NCBI GenBank assembly: GCA_013361595.1
Contig: JABFXT010000694.1
Location: 1 to 8,655, forward strand
From: Nocardia sp.
Lineage (GTDB): Bacteria; Actinomycetota; Actinomycetes; Mycobacteriales; Mycobacteriaceae
Direction: 5' to 3'
Length of the DNA stretch: 8,655 nucleotides
Under the pieces are notes generated by a model that was not told the DNA's origin, ran no database searches, and worked only from the letters and a program-made list of their open reading frames with translations. The translations under genes were made by a program, and so were the position numbers. Numbering within the stretch: position 1 is the first letter of the stretch; each line of letters begins with the position of its first letter. This document shows positions 6,408 to 8,655 of the stretch, in pieces.

Positions 6408-6968
6408 ATGGAGAAGGCACCCGCCATCGCCTACTTGCGCACCGACGTGTCAGGGGCTCGGCAGCACCGGGACGAATGCCGGATGCGCGGCCTGTCCGAA
6501 CGACTGGGCTACCTGTTGGGTAAAACGCTTGTGCTGTGCGCTGCCTCGCACAGCCGGATAGACCGGTTGCTCGCGCTGATCGCCATGGAACGCGCGGAGG
6601 CCGTCTTCGTGCCCCATCTGGACCATCTCGAGGGCGACCATTTGCGTGTCGTGCCCTATGCCGACGTCATAGTGGCCGCGGACGAGGTCTACGCCCGCTG
6701 GCCTTCCATCACCTCGTTGAACCAGATGATCCGCGGGTTCGGCGAGGAGCGCGGTGATCCCGAACCCCCCGCGGCCGGGTCGGTCGGCCGCGACCCGGAA
6801 CCACCTCGGTGCGAGCAGGATCGGGGATTGCCGTGGAGCGAGCCGCCGCGGTCACCGAAGGGCGGACCGGATCCGGTCCGCCCGCATCTCAGAGCGTTGC
6901 CGCCCCCGAGATCGGATCCGCCGCAACCTCGAACCGGCGAGATAGGTGACTGGCTTCCCGGCCGGTGA
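6408..6968 (+). CDS. Catalytically dead serine-recombinase-like (resolvase-fold) small protein
   Basis: The protein has 186 residues. ATG 6408 is chosen because GAGGGAG (6395-6401) precedes it; the in-frame GTG 6375 would put the operator inside the gene. Residues 5-98 read like a resolvase N-terminal domain: PAIAYLRTDVSGARQHRDE (5-23), a helix, RLGYLLGKTLVL (32-43), a helix RLLALIAMERAEAVFVPHLD (53-72), then ADVIVAADEVYARWP. In active resolvases the catalytic Ser follows Y-x-R-V; here that position is D13 and the nearest Ser (15) is displaced. The 'DRLGR' arginine motif is replaced by D72-HLEG. No DNA-binding or zinc domain of a large recombinase follows, so strand exchange is unlikely. I recall similar short proteins, usually ending near the ARWP segment, in Nocardia and Streptomyces. 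The last 75 or so residues are Pro/Arg/Gly-rich and disordered, with DPEPP twice (117-121, 129-133), and their coding DNA holds strong palindromes, so the tail may be readthrough of a lost stop. Function unknown. Confidence 0.7.
   Translation: MEKAPAIAYLRTDVSGARQHRDECRMRGLSERLGYLLGKTLVLCAASHSRIDRLLALIAMERAEAVFVPHLDHLEGDHLRVVPYADVIVAADEVYARWPSITSLNQMIRGFGEERGDPEPPAAGSVGRDPEPPRCEQDRGLPWSEPPRSPKGGPDPVRPHLRALPPPRSDPPQPRTGEIGDWLPGR
6770..6792. repeat. Inverted repeat in the tail of the recombinase-like gene
   Basis: CGCGGCC (6770-6776) and GGCCGCG (6786-6792) flank 9 bases. It lies within the low-complexity tail-coding part, 67 bases before the much stronger palindrome at 6860-6883. On its own it is unremarkable for GC-rich DNA. 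Confidence 0.35.
6860..6883. repeat. Perfect 24-bp palindrome, possible bidirectional terminator
   Basis: GGGCGGACCGGA (6860-6871) is followed immediately by its exact complement TCCGGTCCGCCC (6872-6883), with no mismatch or spacer. As RNA it gives a 10-bp GC-rich stem with a tetraloop from either strand. It lies between convergent genes: inside the tail-coding end of the recombinase-like gene and about 110 bases past the stop of the leftward reductase. No T-run follows, though actinobacterial terminators often lack one. It could also be a dispersed repeat or a protein site. Confidence 0.6.
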
Positions 6969-6993
6969 CCGTGAGCTGGCGGGCCGAATGAGT

Positions 6994-7776
6994 TCAGGCG
7001 CCCTCGAACTGGATCCGTTCGGCCGGGGTACCCGTATCGAGCAGGCGTTCCACCGTGGACCTGGTCATCGCTGGTGATCCGCAGACCAGGACCTGGTTGC
7101 GGTCGAAGGCGCCGTAGGATCCGACCACTTCGGCGAGGGTGCCCTGCAGCAGGTCGTCCTCGTCGAAACCTATATCCACCCGGTAGCTTTCGTGCCATCT
7201 ATCGGGCCAGGACGGATCGTCGAGCCGCTCCACCACCGGTACCACGGTGAGCCAGGGCAGATCGGCGGCCAGCAGCACGAGCATATCGGCGGCGTACAGG
7301 TCACGCGGGGCGGAGCCGCCGAAGAACAGGTAGGTGGCGGGTGGGTCCGGATGCCGGGCCAGCTCCAGGATCTGGGCGCGCAGCGGGGCCAGGCCGGTAC
7401 CGCCGGCGATCATCACCACCTCGTCACCGTCGGGGTCCACGGTGAACATGCCCTCGGGTGCCGAGAGTTTCCAGCGATCTCCGGCCGCGGTATCGGCGAC
7501 GATGCCGGCGCTGCACCAGCCGCCCGCGACCGTACGCACATGGAATTCGAGTTTGCCGTCCAGCGAGGGCGGTAGCGCGGGCGAGAACCGGCGCCGCATC
7601 CCCGGGAACTGCGGGACCTCCACCTGCACGGACTGTCCGGCGAGAAAGGGCACATACTCGCCGACCAGCCGGATCACGGCCGTATCGTGGCGCAGCCGAT
7701 GATGTTCGACGACATCGGCCAGCCAGAATTCCCGCTGGGCCGGACGGCCGGGGAAGGTGCTCGGGTCGTTGGTCAT
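6994..7776 (-). CDS. Stand-alone FAD/NAD(P)H oxidoreductase (ferredoxin-reductase fold)
   Basis: The product is a cytosolic flavin reductase of 260 residues that would carry electrons from NAD(P)H through FAD to an unknown acceptor. The FAD domain (about 18-112) has FLAGQSVQVEVP and the motif R62-R-F64-S65-PAL, where the usual RxYS tyrosine is Phe. The nucleotide domain has GGTG-LAPLRAQ (125-128 onward), LFFGGSAPRDLY and a complete V-CGSPAM (C232-M237). There is no globin, ferredoxin or FMN domain; the protein starts right at the inter-domain linker. It is a clear paralogue of the upstream gene (shared LAGQ, VPQ-P-M-R, SPA-P, EFHVR-V-GGW, APLRAQ), pointing to tandem duplication with loss of the globin part. 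ATG 7774-7776 is the start, with AGGTGAG a little upstream. The genes are 64 bases apart on the same strand and probably co-transcribed. It may supply electrons to a separate globin or monooxygenase. Confidence 0.88.
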   Translation of the reverse strand: MTNDPSTFPGRPAQREFWLADVVEHHRLRHDTAVIRLVGEYVPFLAGQSVQVEVPQFPGMRRRFSPALPPSLDGKLEFHVRTVAGGWCSAGIVADTAAGDRWKLSAPEGMFTVDPDGDEVVMIAGGTGLAPLRAQILELARHPDPPATYLFFGGSAPRDLYAADMLVLLAADLPWLTVVPVVERLDDPSWPDRWHESYRVDIGFDEDDLLQGTLAEVVGSYGAFDRNQVLVCGSPAMTRSTVERLLDTGTPAERIQFEGA

Positions 7777-7800
7777 GCCTCACTCACCTGACGGGCCGGG

Positions 7801-7819
7801 CCGGGCGGTGACCGCCCGG
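7801..7819. repeat. 19-bp palindrome between the two reductase genes
   Basis: CCGGGCGGT and ACCGCCCGG flank a single G. As RNA this folds into a 7-bp GC stem with loop GTGAC (or its complement). It fills much of the 64-base gap after the flavohaemoglobin stop codon. It could attenuate transcription into the second gene, protect the upstream mRNA end or bind a regulator. There is no T-run. Confidence 0.5.
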
Positions 7820-7840
7820 TGCTCGATGTGCAGACACCGA

Positions 7841-8655
7841 TCAGACCGGATCGGTACTGATGATCTCCTCCGGAGTACCGACCGCGAGCAGCGCGCGCCG
7901 GGTATCGGCGATCATCTTCGCCGAACCGGCGATCTGGATCTGCCGATCCTCCCATGCGCCGAAACTGGCGACCACGGCGCCGAGGTTGCCGACGAGGCGC
8001 CGATGCATCCCGTAGGGCGCGTCCTCGGTGGGATGGGGATACCACCACGGGTTCGTCTTGTGCTCGCACACCGGAACAATGGTGAGCCACGGGTTGCTCT
8101 GCGAGAGCTGCCACATGTTCTCCACGTCGTACAGATCGCAGGGGTAGACGCCGCCGATGAAGAAGTGGACGCGGGGGTTGATACCGCGGCGGCCCATCTC
8201 GATCAGCTGCGCGCGCAGCGGCGCGACGCCGGTGCCCGAGCCGATCATCAGCACGTCCCGGCCGCTGTCCTGGTCCACCTGCAGGCCGCCGAGCGGTCCG
8301 CCGATGAGCCAGCGGTCGCCGACCTTGGTCTCGTTCACGATCGACGGGCTCACCCAGCCGCCGCGCACCTTGCGGACGTGGAATTCGATCTCGCCGTAGG
8401 GGTTCGACGGGATGGCGGGTGAGAGGTAACGCCACATCCGGGGCCGCTGCGGGACGGAGATGGGGACGTACTGGCCGGCCAGATAGGGAATCGGGTCGTC
8501 GGACTGGAGCCGGACGATGGCCAGATCCTCGAGGACGTGCCGGTGGCCGACGACGGTGGCCTCCCAATAGGGCGGCGAATCATCGGAATTGGCGCCGATG
8601 GCCATGGCGGCGGCGATGAGCAGGCACACATCGCGCCATCCCTCGGCGAGTTCTC
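7841..8655 (-). CDS. Flavohaemoglobin-like protein (globin-reductase fusion), C-terminal part, cut by window edge
   Basis: The frame runs open through the right edge, leaving 270 visible residues. The first 22 (ELAEGWRDVCLLIAAAMAIG) look like the last helix of a globin domain, so the true start lies outside; an in-frame GTG at 8629 falls inside that helix and is not the start. After the linker SPPYWEATVVGH (26-37) comes the FAD domain with PYLAGQYVPISVPQ and R75-Y-L77-S78-PA, where the flavin-contacting Tyr of RxYS is Leu. The NAD(P) domain has GSGTG (138-142), FFIGGVYPCDLY and AGSAKM (242-247), where the usual CG...M cysteine is Ala. Such deviations fit actinobacterial type II flavohaemoglobins, typified by M. 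tuberculosis Rv0385, which differ from NO-dioxygenase flavohaemoglobins in haem pocket and reductase and are reported to take electrons from D-lactate oxidation. The haem pocket cannot be judged here. The next gene downstream is a globin-less paralogue. Confidence 0.85.
   Translation of the reverse strand, partial: ELAEGWRDVCLLIAAAMAIGANSDDSPPYWEATVVGHRHVLEDLAIVRLQSDDPIPYLAGQYVPISVPQRPRMWRYLSPAIPSNPYGEIEFHVRKVRGGWVSPSIVNETKVGDRWLIGGPLGGLQVDQDSGRDVLMIGSGTGVAPLRAQLIEMGRRGINPRVHFFIGGVYPCDLYDVENMWQLSQSNPWLTIVPVCEHKTNPWWYPHPTEDAPYGMHRRLVGNLGAVVASFGAWEDRQIQIAGSAKMIADTRRALLAVGTPEEIISTDPV

Noticed and set aside
7757..8422. A 221-residue plus-strand frame opposite the two reductase genes.
   Set aside because: It is His/Ala/Arg/Asp-rich with no domain and covers two clear reductases on the other strand.
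8627..8629. GTG at 8629 as the start of the flavohaemoglobin-like gene.
   Set aside because: The frame continues upstream through the window edge with residues that look like a globin C-terminal helix, so the gene is partial, not complete.

Overview
The window looks like chromosomal DNA of a high-GC Gram-positive bacterium of the mycolic-acid group (order Mycobacteriales), most likely Nocardia or a close relative. The DnaK, DnaJ and HspR proteins closely resemble mycobacterial ones as I remember them. The heat-shock genes occur in the actinobacterial order dnaK-grpE-dnaJ-hspR, and GTG starts and GTGA/TGATG overlaps are common. The genus is inferred from memory of families, not from a search.

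Layout, left to right. (1) Positions 1-708, minus strand: the N-terminal 236 residues of a diverged Hsp70/actin-fold-like protein that runs off the left edge. (2) Positions 709-1203: a divergent control region. It holds a SigH/SigR-type promoter candidate, a near-perfect HAIR element (the HspR operator), a vegetative-type promoter and a second, weaker HAIR overlapping its -10. (3) Positions 1204-5611, plus strand: dnaK, grpE, dnaJ and hspR. dnaK/grpE and dnaJ/hspR overlap. grpE and dnaJ are separated by 171 bases holding strong hairpins and a pair of mutually exclusive helices. (4) Positions 5649-6968: a divergent pair made of an XRE-type regulator (minus) and a small protein that looks like the N-terminal domain of a serine recombinase without its catalytic residues (plus). 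Two 14-bp GGACT/AGTCC operators, 42 bp apart centre to centre, lie between them. (5) Positions 6994-8655, minus strand: two tandem FAD/NAD(P)H reductases. The upstream one is the reductase part and the last globin helix of a flavohaemoglobin, probably actinobacterial type II, running off the right edge. The downstream one is a stand-alone reductase paralogue lacking the globin.

How the parts fit. DnaK, GrpE and DnaJ form the cytosolic Hsp70 folding machine. HspR, the last gene, represses the operon through the HAIR sites with DnaK as co-repressor, a known feedback loop. The SigH-like box would add induction by thiol-oxidative stress. The flavohaemoglobin/reductase pair fits an oxidative or nitrosative stress theme. 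In M. tuberculosis the homologue Rv0385 sits next to the HspR-regulated clpB gene, which suggests clpB may lie beyond the right edge here. The XRE/dead-recombinase pair is the least described part and the best candidate for an unknown function. No tRNA, rRNA, CRISPR array, insertion sequence or phage att site was seen.
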